Shown here one piece after another: positions 44,839-53,768 of a stretch of DNA of 64,000 nt. The DNA lies in NCBI GenBank assembly GCA_902792085.1, contig CADAYE010000011.1:1-64000 (forward strand), in the 5' to 3' direction. Under the pieces are notes generated by a model, which did no database searches, was not told the DNA's origin, and worked only from the letters and a program-made list of their open reading frames with translations. The first letter of the stretch is position 1; each line of letters opens with the position of its first letter. The stretch is from an uncultured bacterium (lineage in GTDB: Bacteria; Cyanobacteriota; Vampirovibrionia; Gastranaerophilales; Gastranaerophilaceae). Made by a program: the position numbers and the translations under genes.

Positions 44839-46068
44839 TTATTCTATTCTAACACAAATATCCTTTGAATATTTCATTTCGGCAAAATTTATTTCTTCAA
44901 GTTCTTCCGACAAATATTTTTTTGCCCTTGAAAGTGTTGATGCGGTTTTTGTCAGTGAAAAATTCATTCCGATTTGCGAATAATAAATGCCATCTTTTTC
45001 TTTTATTTTGATAAAATCAACATCTTCAAGGTCATTTAAGCCTTTGATTTCTTTATTTTCAATATCTGAATAAATACACAAAGATGCAGAGGAATAATCA
45101 TTTGTTTCAATCTTTTCATATTCATCAGAGAAAAAACCGTTTATGCAGGAAGTAAAAATCTTTATTAAATTGTCCTGGCACAAATTCAAAACTGCTCTTG
45201 CATCATGATTTTGCAAAAACGGTTTTATTTCCGTTACAACAAAATTATTTTCGCCTGTCAAAACACATTCAACTCCGATTATACCTGTATAAGAGTGACC
45301 GCTGTTATCAAGGTTGGTCAATATATCTGATACAATTTTATCTATCCTTGTTATAACAGTTGAATTTACTTTGTAATCAGGACAATAGCAACCTGCTCCG
45401 TCTGTATAAATTCCTCCGTTTTTTTCTAAAAATTTGTGACTCCCGACAATATTTAAAGGAATTGCGCTATAACCGTCTGTTACATAATATACGGTAAAAT
45501 TATGCCCAAATGTGTAATCTTCAATCAAAACATCTGCTTCCCCTTTTAAAAACAATTTTTCGATAAAATCAGACGCAGATTTTAATGTTGTGCAAACCAT
45601 TTTTTCATCTTGTATAACAGAACTTTGGGCTGTAGAAATTATCACTGGGAAGTTTGAGTTTTTTAGATAATCAATTATTGCGGAAACCTTGTTATACATT
45701 GCAAATTTTGGAGTCTGTGCGTGAATCTTGTATAAAAATTTTTTACACTGAATTTTATTGAGCATAAAATCGCAACTGTCTTTTGAGGGACCGAAAATAT
45801 TTTGACCGTTAGACTGAAAAAATGAAACAATATCTGCGCCAAGAGTTTTTTCACTGATAGGGATTGTTAAAGTGATGTCATTTTCCAGCGCAAACATCAA
45901 AAGACCTGTCAGGTCATCTTCTCTTATATCAATTGTTTCATAATAATCGGATTTGCCTGAGGTTGCATATATTTTTTCAATATAATCAAATTTTTTAATG
46001 TGTCTTGCAAGTGCAGAGGCAACCGCACCGCCCCCGACTATTAAAATTTTCATCTTTTCATTAACCAT
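44839..46068 (-). CDS. PurD-like ATP-grasp protein, probably catalytically altered
   Basis: The 409-residue protein follows the glycinamide ribonucleotide synthetase layout: MKILIVGGGAVASALARHI (PurD has a GGREHA-type start), IFGPSKDSCDF, IEDYTFGHNFTVYYVTDG, GGIYTDGAGCYCPDYKV (cf. TGGMGAYSP) and YTGIIGVECVLT. The ATP-binding strand usually reading VVKxDGLAAGKGV is VIISTAQSSVIQ, and the Mg-binding ExNxRxGDPE becomes TEIKPFLQNHDAR. Catalysis as PurD is therefore doubtful. The ATG at 46068 is 7 nt after a TATAAT, so a leaderless start is preferred over the inner ATG at 46053. Confidence 0.78.
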   Translation of the reverse strand: MVNEKMKILIVGGGAVASALARHIKKFDYIEKIYATSGKSDYYETIDIREDDLTGLLMFALENDITLTIPISEKTLGADIVSFFQSNGQNIFGPSKDSCDFMLNKIQCKKFLYKIHAQTPKFAMYNKVSAIIDYLKNSNFPVIISTAQSSVIQDEKMVCTTLKSASDFIEKLFLKGEADVLIEDYTFGHNFTVYYVTDGYSAIPLNIVGSHKFLEKNGGIYTDGAGCYCPDYKVNSTVITRIDKIVSDILTNLDNSGHSYTGIIGVECVLTGENNFVVTEIKPFLQNHDARAVLNLCQDNLIKIFTSCINGFFSDEYEKIETNDYSSASLCIYSDIENKEIKGLNDLEDVDFIKIKEKDGIYYSQIGMNFSLTKTASTLSRAKKYLSEELEEINFAEMKYSKDICVRIE

Positions 46069-46194
46069 AGTCTTGATTATACTACATAAAATATACGATT
46101 TTTGTTAAGTTATATTAAAAATAAAAAGATTTTGATGTTATAATAATGACAAAGTAAAATTCACTATTAAAATACGGATAGAGAGGCAAGTGAT

Positions 46195-46431
46195 ATGGCA
46201 GGTTTAGTAAATTTATTATCGAATGTATTTCAGGCTCCGCAAATTGTATCAACACCGGTTGTAAGAGAGTCGTCTAATCCGTACGGAAATAATCCGTTTG
46301 TAAGTTACAACGGCAAAAACTTTTCTAATCAATATTATGCTCAAAACAGACCTGTCAAAGGCGGATATTTTGCGGGGTATTATAACGGTAAGCAAAATAT
46401 TGTCGGCAGAAGATTGTTTGTAGAAGTTTAA
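46195..46431 (+). CDS. Small Asn/Tyr/Gly-rich unknown protein, 78 residues
   Basis: MAGLVNLLSNVFQAP starts a short protein with SNPYGNNPFVSYNGKNFSNQYYAQN and GGYFAGYYNGKQN. Its composition resembles the Tyr/Asn-rich N-terminus of the CHAP protein at 36487. There is no signal peptide. A TGT-TATAAT and GAGAGG precede it. It converges with surE, with stops one base apart. Confidence 0.65.
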   Translation: MAGLVNLLSNVFQAPQIVSTPVVRESSNPYGNNPFVSYNGKNFSNQYYAQNRPVKGGYFAGYYNGKQNIVGRRLFVEV

Positions 46432-46432
46432 T

Positions 46433-47227
46433 TTAGTGCCAATTACAAAAATCTTTAGTACAAAGAACTTTGTTTAAATCAGACATTGTTTCTTTTCTTG
46501 TCATTTCGTAGGTGACAGGTGTAATTGAGATTTTATTGTTGATTACTGCAGCAATATCTGTGTTAGCACCTGAAGGCTCTTTTATGAGTTTCCCTGCCAT
46601 CCAGTAATAAACCTTTCCGCGTGGGTCAATTCTTTTTTCGTAATTGTCTGTAAACATTTTTTTGCCAAGTTCTGTAATGGCAATCCCTGCTATATCTTCT
46701 TTATGCAGTAGCGGTACATTTACATTCAGAATACTTTTTGGCGGAAATTTGAAATCTTTTAGCCTGTCAAGTAACGAGGACACAAATGATGCCGTAAATT
46801 GAAAATCATCATATTCCATCTGCATGGAAGCAAGTGATACAGCAATAGACGGAACCCCAAGCATTGCCCCTTCCATTGCGCAACTGACAGTCCCGGAATA
46901 CAAAATATCCGCACCCAAATTCGGTCCGTGGTTTATGCCTGATATAACAATGTCAGGTTGTTCTTCTTTGTCCAAAATTGCATTAATTGCAATTTTGACA
47001 CAGTCTCCCGGTGTTCCTGTTGTAACCCATGCTCTTTTTGCTCCTATATTGTTATGCTCAAGTTCTTCAACCCTTAAAGGGGTATGCAAAGTCAATGAAT
47101 GTCCTGCTGCACTTCTTTCTCTGTCAGGTGCAACAACATAAACATCATGTTTTTTTGATAATTCTTCGGTTAAGACTCGGAGCCCGTTTGCCGCAATTCC
47201 GTCATCATTTGAAATCAAAATATTCAT
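46433..47227 (-). CDS. surE: 5'/3'-nucleotidase SurE
   Basis: This is a metal-dependent phosphatase of nucleoside monophosphates. The 264 residues begin with the metal-binding MNILISNDDGIAANGL. They continue with VVAPDRERSAAGHSLTL, VTTGTPGDCVKIAI, VISGINHGPNLGADILYSGTVSCAMEGAMLG and SILNVNVP, all family signatures. The start is preceded by a TAGGAG. Confidence 0.96.
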   Translation of the reverse strand: MNILISNDDGIAANGLRVLTEELSKKHDVYVVAPDRERSAAGHSLTLHTPLRVEELEHNNIGAKRAWVTTGTPGDCVKIAINAILDKEEQPDIVISGINHGPNLGADILYSGTVSCAMEGAMLGVPSIAVSLASMQMEYDDFQFTASFVSSLLDRLKDFKFPPKSILNVNVPLLHKEDIAGIAITELGKKMFTDNYEKRIDPRGKVYYWMAGKLIKEPSGANTDIAAVINNKISITPVTYEMTRKETMSDLNKVLCTKDFCNWH

Positions 47228-47358
47228 ATATACTCCTAAAATTCAATATAATTATTTACCTTTATATTAGCAGACTTCTCATGTTTCGTCATGTTAAGAA
47301 TTATTAATGAGTATATACAAATTATAGCAATTTTAAATAAAAAAAATACTTTATATAC

Positions 47359-47491
47359 ATGTAAACACGAGGATGCTTAAAATAGAGGACTTAAAATCCG
47401 AACTTTAAGCACACACTTCACACTTCACTATTACGAGGAATGAGACAAAAGTTTACATTCCAAAGGGTCTAATTATTAGACTCTTTTTTTT
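47359..47491 (+). ncRNA. Candidate structured small RNA with intrinsic terminator
   Basis: No coding frame is visible. In order there are a stem TGCTTAAA/TTTAAGCA (47374-47411), a stem GGAATG/CATTCC (47437-47461) and a terminator GTCTAA/TTAGAC extended by three pairs plus eight T (47464-47491). ATGTAAAC (47359-47366) is complementary to GTTTACAT (47451-47458), which overlaps the second stem, so two alternative folds exist. No plus-strand gene follows. A clear promoter was not found. With the repeat at 47501-47625 it accounts for the 47228-47746 gap. Confidence 0.4.
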
Positions 47492-47500
47492 ATGCGAAAG

Positions 47501-47625
47501 CCGATGTGTAGTGCCGGTGTCGGCTTGCGACAAGCAAGACGAGCAGGGCACGAAACATGATATCACCGCCGTTGTGAACGAAACGTAAGTGAAGTGAACG
47601 GAGCAATCTAAGATTGCACAGGCGG
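47501..47625. repeat. Dispersed ~125-bp repeat, copy 2
   Basis: The reverse complement matches 8519-8643 between rplF and rplR. A further partial, diverged copy of its left part appears to follow at about 47632-47685 (AAGCCGATGTGCAGC...GAGCAGGAC). Reading frames across this block are repeat products. Confidence 0.85.
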
Positions 47626-47746
47626 AAAAATGCGTAAGCCGATGTGCAGCAACGGGTTGCCCTGCGGTGAGCAGGACAAGTATCTGAAAAAAAATGAGAA
47701 TATCAAAATATTCTCATTTTTACCTTTTTATTATTTTGTTATTATT

Positions 47747-48895
47747 TTAATCAACATGCGGAACATCAACTTTGTGTTCTATAACTGCGGATTTTTGATT
47801 TGCTTCCAATCTGCCTGCAACTATATGTGCTCCAAGAACAACTGCGCCTGCTGCTGCTGCAAGAATTTTGCCCGATTTGCCTGCTGTTTTCAACGGATTT
47901 TTGATTATATCTGAAACTGTCTTTTCATTTTTAATTATAGCAATGGCACCTTTGGCTAATATTGCTGTTGCAAGTACGGCGGCCCCTGTCAAAGCACCCT
48001 GCCATAGACCTTTTGCAGTTGCAACACCCATTGCTGCTGATACGGTAAAGAATTTCCAAACATCCGCAACGGCTTCTTTACCTTTCATCCAAATTGATGT
48101 TTTTGGAGCGTTAGGGTCCAATTTCTTTTTATATTTTGCAAAAGTTTTTGCACTTTCTCTGTTTGGTTCGATTATTTTAACTGCTTTGTCACGCAAACCT
48201 GTTTCTAAAACTGTTCCGTCATTATTAATCATATATTCAAGTCCGTCTTTTACTCTTTTTTGACGAACAACTATGATATCATTTTCGGGTAAATATTCCT
48301 TTTTCCAATTACGGCTTTTTAATCTTTCAGCGAAGACGTTTGCTTTTTCATCCAATTCAGTTTGTGTATAAGTTTTATTTACAGAATTACCCGATTCTAA
48401 TTCTAAATCATTTTTGGGAGACACTCCATTTTCATGAAGAACTTTCATTTGCGCCACATAAGACGCAAGTTTTTCATCAGATTCTCTTTCTACCTTTTGA
48501 GTTCCTGCAATTCCGCTTGTTGTAACAACTTTGCCATCAGGGTATATATCGTATTCAAGCCCATCTGATGCTCCTGTCATCTTTGCATGAACACTATTTG
48601 ATTCAGGAAGATAGACTTTTTCCCAACCTTTACTTTTCAGCATAGTTTCAACATTTTCACCTTCTTTTAATGTTTGAAGCATTTGAGAAAGATCATCATG
48701 CATTTTATTTTCTATTTCTTCCATGCGTTTATCAGGTCCCCACGAATCAGGGAAACGCACTGTTGTTTGAAGCTCCGGAATATCAGGGCGTTTTATAACT
48801 TTCTGATTATTGTCTTGTTGCATTCTGCGTGCAGCTTCTGCAATCAAATTTGAATCAGATTTAAAATTTACACTTGGATTAAATGTTACATTCAT
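47747..48895 (-). CDS. Unknown leader-motif protein (VNFKS), 382 residues
   Basis: The ATG at 48895 lies 7 nt after AAGGAG and gives MNVTFNPSVNFKSDSN, a leader box like those of other unknown proteins here. The middle contains two related blocks, each with a KxxxWxKxYLPE-type motif: MLKSKGWEKVYLPESN and RLKSRNWKKEYLPEND. Each is followed by GLEY-[DM]-I plus a ...DGxVxxT/E turn, so this is a tandem repeat domain. Near the C-terminus are two Ala/Gly-rich hydrophobic stretches (LTGAAVLATAILAKGAIAII and ILAAAAGAVVLGAHIVAG). No signal peptide is seen. The function is unknown. Confidence 0.78.
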   Translation of the reverse strand: MNVTFNPSVNFKSDSNLIAEAARRMQQDNNQKVIKRPDIPELQTTVRFPDSWGPDKRMEEIENKMHDDLSQMLQTLKEGENVETMLKSKGWEKVYLPESNSVHAKMTGASDGLEYDIYPDGKVVTTSGIAGTQKVERESDEKLASYVAQMKVLHENGVSPKNDLELESGNSVNKTYTQTELDEKANVFAERLKSRNWKKEYLPENDIIVVRQKRVKDGLEYMINNDGTVLETGLRDKAVKIIEPNRESAKTFAKYKKKLDPNAPKTSIWMKGKEAVADVWKFFTVSAAMGVATAKGLWQGALTGAAVLATAILAKGAIAIIKNEKTVSDIIKNPLKTAGKSGKILAAAAGAVVLGAHIVAGRLEANQKSAVIEHKVDVPHVD

Positions 48896-48963
48896 ATACA
48901 CACTCCTTGATGCTTTTTATAAAACATATAAACCTAAATTTTTGCGCTTTTATTAAAATTTCT

Positions 48964-51555
48964 TTACATTCCAAACAAAGATAATTGAGGGACTCCGTCC
49001 TCATTATGTACCATTTTTTTCCCTGATGCAAGATTTTTTGAAAAATCTTTTTGCATTTTTGTCATAAGTTCCTGAGAACGGGTAATAACTTCGTTTGGTA
49101 ATCCTGCCATTTTCGCAACCTGAATACCATAACTCCTGCTTGCACCACCTGACACAACTTTACGCAAAAATTCAATTTCACCGTTGTTTTCAGATATTGT
49201 AATCCTGTAATTTTTAATTTGCGGATATTTTTTAGTCATAACATTCAATTCGTGATAGTGAGTTGCAAAAATACATCTTGCCTTGATTTTTGTTGCAATA
49301 AATTCCGCAACAGACCAGGCGATTGCAACACCGTCATAGGTGCTTGTTCCTCTTCCGATTTCGTCTAAAAGTATAAAACTTTTTTCGGTTGCGGAGTTTA
49401 GAATAAATGATGTTTCAATCATTTCTACCATAAATGTAGATTGACCGAGTGTCAAATCATCACTTGCGCCGACTCTTGTGAAAACTTTATCTACAACCCC
49501 GATTTTTGCGCTATCTGCAGGGACCCACGAACCGATTTGTGCAAGAATTGCAATCAATGCATTCTGACGCATATATGTAGATTTCCCTGCCATGTTAGGT
49601 CCTGTTAAAATCATAAATTGAGTATCATCACCTTTTGTAACATTTGATTTTATTTCCAAATCATTTGCGACATACTCTCCTAACGGCAATATACATTCTA
49701 AAACTGCATGCCGGCCGTTTTTAACAAGAAAATCGTTTGATTCATCAATAACAGGACAACAATAATTATTTTCAACCGCAACCGTTGAAAGTGATGTCAA
49801 AACATCCGCAGTTGCAATAGCGTCTGCGATTTCACGAATTTTTGAAACATATTCTTTTGAATATTCTCTGAAATCATTAAACAATTTATATTCAAGTTCG
49901 GTTGATTTGAATTTTGCACTCAAAACATCATCTTCGTGTTTTTTAAGTTCTTCTGTAATAAATCTTTCCGCATTTACAAGGGTTTGTTTTCTGATGTAAT
50001 CATCAGGAATCATGTTGAGATTTGAATTTGTTACCTCAATAAAGTAGCCAAAAACTTTGTTATAACCGATTTTCAGGTTTTTGATTTCTGTTCTTTCTTT
50101 TTCTTTTTCTTCAAAACTTTTTAGCCATTCTTCTCCGCCTGTCAGTAAATCTCTGAAATAATCAAGTTCTCCGCTTACCTGTGGTTTGATTATTCCGCCT
50201 TCTTTTAAGAGCATTGGAGGGTTGTCAACGATAGTATTTTCAATCATTTGAACATAATCAGAAATCTCATCGGCATAATCTCTGATTTTTGCAAACATAT
50301 CGTAATCCAAATCTTTTGTTGCTTCCAAAACTTCCGGCAAAATTGAGAGCGAAAGTTTCAGGCTTATAAAATCTTTTGGGCTTGCAGAAGCGTTACTCAT
50401 TCTTGTTGCAAGTCTTTGAATGTCATAAATTTTATCAAGCAGTTCAGATAAATTCAGCCTTACATTGCTTTTTTTGACGAGTTCGGAAACTGAATTTTGT
50501 CTTGCCATAATGTCATCTACATTTTTTAACGGCTGACAAATCCAGTTTTTCAAAAGTCTTGCGCCCATATTAGTTTTGGTTTTGTCAATTGCCCAAAGTA
50601 GGGAACCATATTTGTTCTTCTCCCTTAAAGTTTCCACAAGTTCAAGATTTTTTCTTGTAGAAGCGTCAAGAATCATATATTCAGATAGTTCATAAGATTC
50701 TATGCGGTCAAATTTTGGCATATTGTCTTTTGAAGTTTCCCAGATATATGCAAGCAAAGCGCCTGCCGCCTGAAATCCGAGTTTGTATTTTGAATATCCA
50801 AAACTTTCCAAACTTGTTGTTTTAAATACGGTTTTTAAATTATTTGACGCAAAATTTTCCTCAAAAACAGATGGCGGAATTTTTGAACAATTGTATTTTT
50901 TAGTAATTTCTTCAGGCAGATCCACGACTTCGTCAGCCACAATCTGAAAAGGTTTTATGTCTTGTTTTAGACTTGGCGCAACAATTTCAGACGGATTTAG
51001 TCTTGCAAGTTCAGCCATAATAAGGTTTAAAGGTGCTTGTGTGGTTTTAAATTCTCCTGTAGAAATATCGGTATATGAAAACCCGAACAAATCTTTTTTA
51101 TCGTCTTTATAAATTGCGCAGATGTAATTGTTTGAATTTTGTTTCAGCAGATTGCTTTCTGTCAGTGTTCCTGGGGTTAAAACTCTTGTAACCCCTCGTT
51201 TTACAACCTGACCTGCTTTTACAAATTTTGGGTCTTCAAGTTGGTCGCAGATTACAACTTTGTAATTTTTTTGCACAAGTTTTTGTAAATACGCATCAGC
51301 AGCTTTGACAGGGATTCCTGCTAAAGGTACTCTGCCGAGTTTTGCGCCGGAATCTCTTCCTGTTAGGGTAAGTTCAAGTTCTTTTGCCATAATAACGGCA
51401 TCTTCAAAGAAGGTTTCAAAAAAATCACCCATTCGATACCAAAGTAATATTCCAGGATGCTCTTTTTTAATCTGCAAATACTGCTGCATGGCAGGGGTAG
51501 TGTCCTCAATGTTCACATCCCAACTATTAACATGATTGATTTCTCCTTTGCTCAT
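48964..51555 (-). CDS. mutS: DNA mismatch repair protein MutS
   Basis: MutS recognises mismatches. From the ATG at 51555 there are 863 residues, normal length: the mismatch-binding domain with GDFFETFFEDA (Phe-x-Glu wedge near the N-terminus), connector, core and clamp. The ATPase has Walker A GPNMAGKSTYMRQ, LGQSTFMVEM, Walker B FILLDEIGRGTSTYDG, and FATHYHEL. The frame extends upstream to a TTG at 51579 without a ribosome-binding site. It is divergent from the 51592 gene with a 36-bp gap. No mutL follows in this window. Confidence 0.96.
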   Translation of the reverse strand: MSKGEINHVNSWDVNIEDTTPAMQQYLQIKKEHPGILLWYRMGDFFETFFEDAVIMAKELELTLTGRDSGAKLGRVPLAGIPVKAADAYLQKLVQKNYKVVICDQLEDPKFVKAGQVVKRGVTRVLTPGTLTESNLLKQNSNNYICAIYKDDKKDLFGFSYTDISTGEFKTTQAPLNLIMAELARLNPSEIVAPSLKQDIKPFQIVADEVVDLPEEITKKYNCSKIPPSVFEENFASNNLKTVFKTTSLESFGYSKYKLGFQAAGALLAYIWETSKDNMPKFDRIESYELSEYMILDASTRKNLELVETLREKNKYGSLLWAIDKTKTNMGARLLKNWICQPLKNVDDIMARQNSVSELVKKSNVRLNLSELLDKIYDIQRLATRMSNASASPKDFISLKLSLSILPEVLEATKDLDYDMFAKIRDYADEISDYVQMIENTIVDNPPMLLKEGGIIKPQVSGELDYFRDLLTGGEEWLKSFEEKEKERTEIKNLKIGYNKVFGYFIEVTNSNLNMIPDDYIRKQTLVNAERFITEELKKHEDDVLSAKFKSTELEYKLFNDFREYSKEYVSKIREIADAIATADVLTSLSTVAVENNYCCPVIDESNDFLVKNGRHAVLECILPLGEYVANDLEIKSNVTKGDDTQFMILTGPNMAGKSTYMRQNALIAILAQIGSWVPADSAKIGVVDKVFTRVGASDDLTLGQSTFMVEMIETSFILNSATEKSFILLDEIGRGTSTYDGVAIAWSVAEFIATKIKARCIFATHYHELNVMTKKYPQIKNYRITISENNGEIEFLRKVVSGGASRSYGIQVAKMAGLPNEVITRSQELMTKMQKDFSKNLASGKKMVHNEDGVPQLSLFGM

Positions 51556-51591
51556 AATATAATACTGATATAAAAACAAGAGGATTTCAAC

Positions 51592-52191
51592 ATGGGTTGT
51601 CTTAAAAATGTTACAAGGTCAATATTTCTAACTGTTGTTGCTGTTGGGTTTATAGCCTTTGGCGGACAAAAATGGATAAATGAAGGAATAAACAATTTTT
51701 TACATCCCACTCATGATGTAATATTAGAAAGAGCGCAAAAAGTCGGTGATTTTTCAAAAATAGACAAAGAATTTGAGATAGAAAAAGCCGCAGGAATAAT
51801 GGGCTATAACGCTGTTGTTGCGGAGCACAAAGCCTCAGGTCAAAAGATGGTTGTTGTTGATACCGCAAAGAAAAAAATTCTTACTCCGCAGGATATTAAA
51901 GCGAATGATGTTGAAGACAGACTAAAAAAGGCTATTTCCAAAGTTAAATATCAATCTGCAGCGATTGAAGAATTTCGTGTAACAGAAAAAGGTACTATGA
52001 CTACTTATGGACAGGAAGTTCCTTATGCAAAATTCAGGGCAAAAATCAAAAAACTTCCAATCGGCGAAATATCAGGTATAGTTTCCGTTGTAGAAGATGA
52101 AAAAGGGAACGATAAAATTCTTGTGTCCGTAAATCAGGGTGAAAAATATTCGCAGTTAATTTCTAATGAGTTTTTTAAAGTTATAAAGTAG
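51592..52191 (+). CDS. Membrane-anchored or secreted unknown protein, 199 residues
   Basis: An N-terminal hydrophobic segment (IFLTVVAVGFIAFGG) could be a signal anchor. The rest is a Lys-rich, beta/alpha-looking domain (RAQKVGDFSKIDKEFEIEKAAGIMGYNAVVAEH, PIGEISGIVSVVEDEKG). No catalytic motif is recognised. AGAGGA lies 9 nt before the ATG. It precedes obgE by 48 bp but obgE has its own promoter. Confidence 0.72.
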   Translation: MGCLKNVTRSIFLTVVAVGFIAFGGQKWINEGINNFLHPTHDVILERAQKVGDFSKIDKEFEIEKAAGIMGYNAVVAEHKASGQKMVVVDTAKKKILTPQDIKANDVEDRLKKAISKVKYQSAAIEEFRVTEKGTMTTYGQEVPYAKFRAKIKKLPIGEISGIVSVVEDEKGNDKILVSVNQGEKYSQLISNEFFKVIK

Positions 52192-52201
52192 TAAATTTAT
52201 C

Positions 52202-52230
52202 TTGAAAGCGCATTTTGTTCATAGTAAAGT
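52202..52230 (+). promoter_or_regulatory. obgE promoter, nearly leaderless
   Basis: TTGAAA (52202-52207), 17 bp, TAAAGT (52225-52230), ending 9 nt before the ATG. TAGTAAA/TTTACTA forms an inverted repeat over the -10 and start site (52222-52240), a possible operator. Confidence 0.55.
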
Positions 52231-52239
52231 AAATTTACT

Positions 52240-53535
52240 ATGCAATTTATGGACAAAGTAAAAATAAGAATAGTTTCGGGTAAAGGCGGTAACGGGATTG
52301 TCGCTTGGCGTCGTGAAAAATATGTTGATAAAGGCGGTCCTGCAGGCGGCGATGGCGGAAACGGCGGAAGCGTTTACTTGATTGCGGATGAAAACATGTC
52401 AACTTTGATGGATTTTACTTACAAAACGGTTTTTAAAGCCGAGGCTGGAGAAAACGGCTTCAAAAAAAGTATGCACGGTAAAAGCGCAAAAGATTTGTTC
52501 ATAAAAGTTCCTGTCGGAACGGTTGTAAAAGATTTAAAAACAGAGAATATAATTGCCGATTTAGATGAACATGAAAAGAAAGTTCTTGTAGCAAAAGGCG
52601 GTCGGGGAGGCAGAGGCAATATTCATTTTTGCACCCCTCAAAATCGTGCTCCGCAGTACTGCGAACCCGGAGAACCCGGGATTGAAAGAAATTTGCAGTT
52701 GGAATTAAAACTAATCGCAGATGTCGGACTTTTAGGTATGCCAAATGCAGGTAAATCAACATTCATAAGCAGAGTGTCTTCTGCAAAACCCAAAATTGCT
52801 GACTACCCGTTTACAACGATTATACCGAATCTTGGGGTTGTTAAAAAACACGATAATGATGCCTATGTTATCGCAGATATTCCCGGACTTATTGAAGGAG
52901 CATCTGACGGGGTTGGATTGGGACACGACTTTTTGCGTCATGTCGAAAGATGCCGTTTCTTATTGCATATTGTTGATGGCACGGAAGAAAATCCGCTTGG
53001 AAATTACAGGATAATTAATAACGAACTGAAAAAATATTCCCAAAGACTTGCGGATTTATTCCAGATCGTTGCAATAAATAAAATTGATGCGATTGCCCCT
53101 GACAGATTAAACGAACTTAAAAACGAATTTAAAAATGAAGGGATTGATAATATTTACACGATTTCTGCTGTAACGGGTGAAAATTTAGACGAATTGAAAA
53201 ACGAACTTGAACACCGAGTTGATACAATTCCAAAACCTGTTTTTGATTATATTGTGGAAGAGGATTTGGAAGCCACAAATAATGATGACAGTTATTGGGA
53301 AGTTTATAAGGCCGATAAAAATACTTATATAGTTGATGGCGGAAAGATTATAAGAATTTCGCAGGTTATAAATACGAGAAACACAGAACAGGTTATCAGA
53401 CTTCAGAATACAATGCGTGCAATGGGAATTATTGATGAACTCAAACGCATAGGTATTCAAAACGGCGACACTGTAGTTGTTGGTAAAATTGAACTTGAAT
53501 ATTGGGATGATGAGATGTATAAGCAGGAATTTTAA
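52240..53535 (+). CDS. obgE: GTPase ObgE
   Basis: This essential ribosome-assembly and stress GTPase has 431 residues. The Obg fold has Gly-rich loops (GKGGNGIVAWRREKYVDKGGPAGGDGGNGG). The G domain follows with G1 GMPNAGKST, G3 DIPGLIEGA, G4 NKID and G5 ISAV. A C-terminal OCT domain (YIVDGGKIIRISQVINTRN) is present, as in many Gram-positive and cyanobacterial Obg proteins. A second in-frame ATG is at 52249 (MDKVKI). Confidence 0.96.
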   Translation: MQFMDKVKIRIVSGKGGNGIVAWRREKYVDKGGPAGGDGGNGGSVYLIADENMSTLMDFTYKTVFKAEAGENGFKKSMHGKSAKDLFIKVPVGTVVKDLKTENIIADLDEHEKKVLVAKGGRGGRGNIHFCTPQNRAPQYCEPGEPGIERNLQLELKLIADVGLLGMPNAGKSTFISRVSSAKPKIADYPFTTIIPNLGVVKKHDNDAYVIADIPGLIEGASDGVGLGHDFLRHVERCRFLLHIVDGTEENPLGNYRIINNELKKYSQRLADLFQIVAINKIDAIAPDRLNELKNEFKNEGIDNIYTISAVTGENLDELKNELEHRVDTIPKPVFDYIVEEDLEATNNDDSYWEVYKADKNTYIVDGGKIIRISQVINTRNTEQVIRLQNTMRAMGIIDELKRIGIQNGDTVVVGKIELEYWDDEMYKQEF

Positions 53536-53547
53536 TTCTTTTTATAC

Positions 53548-53593
53548 ATGTCAAGCAATGACAGACATATTTACTGTAACATTGTATATAGTT
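53548..53593. repeat. Right-end remnant of the 152-bp inverted-repeat element
   Basis: CAATGACAGACAT.TTTACTGTAACATTGTATATAGTT matches the right end at 19385-19417 almost exactly. The left end is missing; only ATACATGTCAAG precedes it. Confidence 0.75.
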
Positions 53594-53768
53594 CCCAAAA
53601 TTATTATAACATATTGTTATTTTACGTATAGCAAATTTTTTTTTACATAATTTACTATCAATACAGGTATTGAAAAAAAATAATATTTATAGTATCTTAC
53701 AAATATATTTTGTTATACCCCATATCAATTTTATTGAATATACAAATACTCAGGGAGGAGTACAATTC

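Noticed and set aside
47630-47914. 94-codon plus-strand frame overlapping the leader-motif gene
   Set aside because: It begins in repeat sequence and continues antisense to a well-supported gene, and its Cys-rich peptide reflects the reversed Ala/Gly codons.
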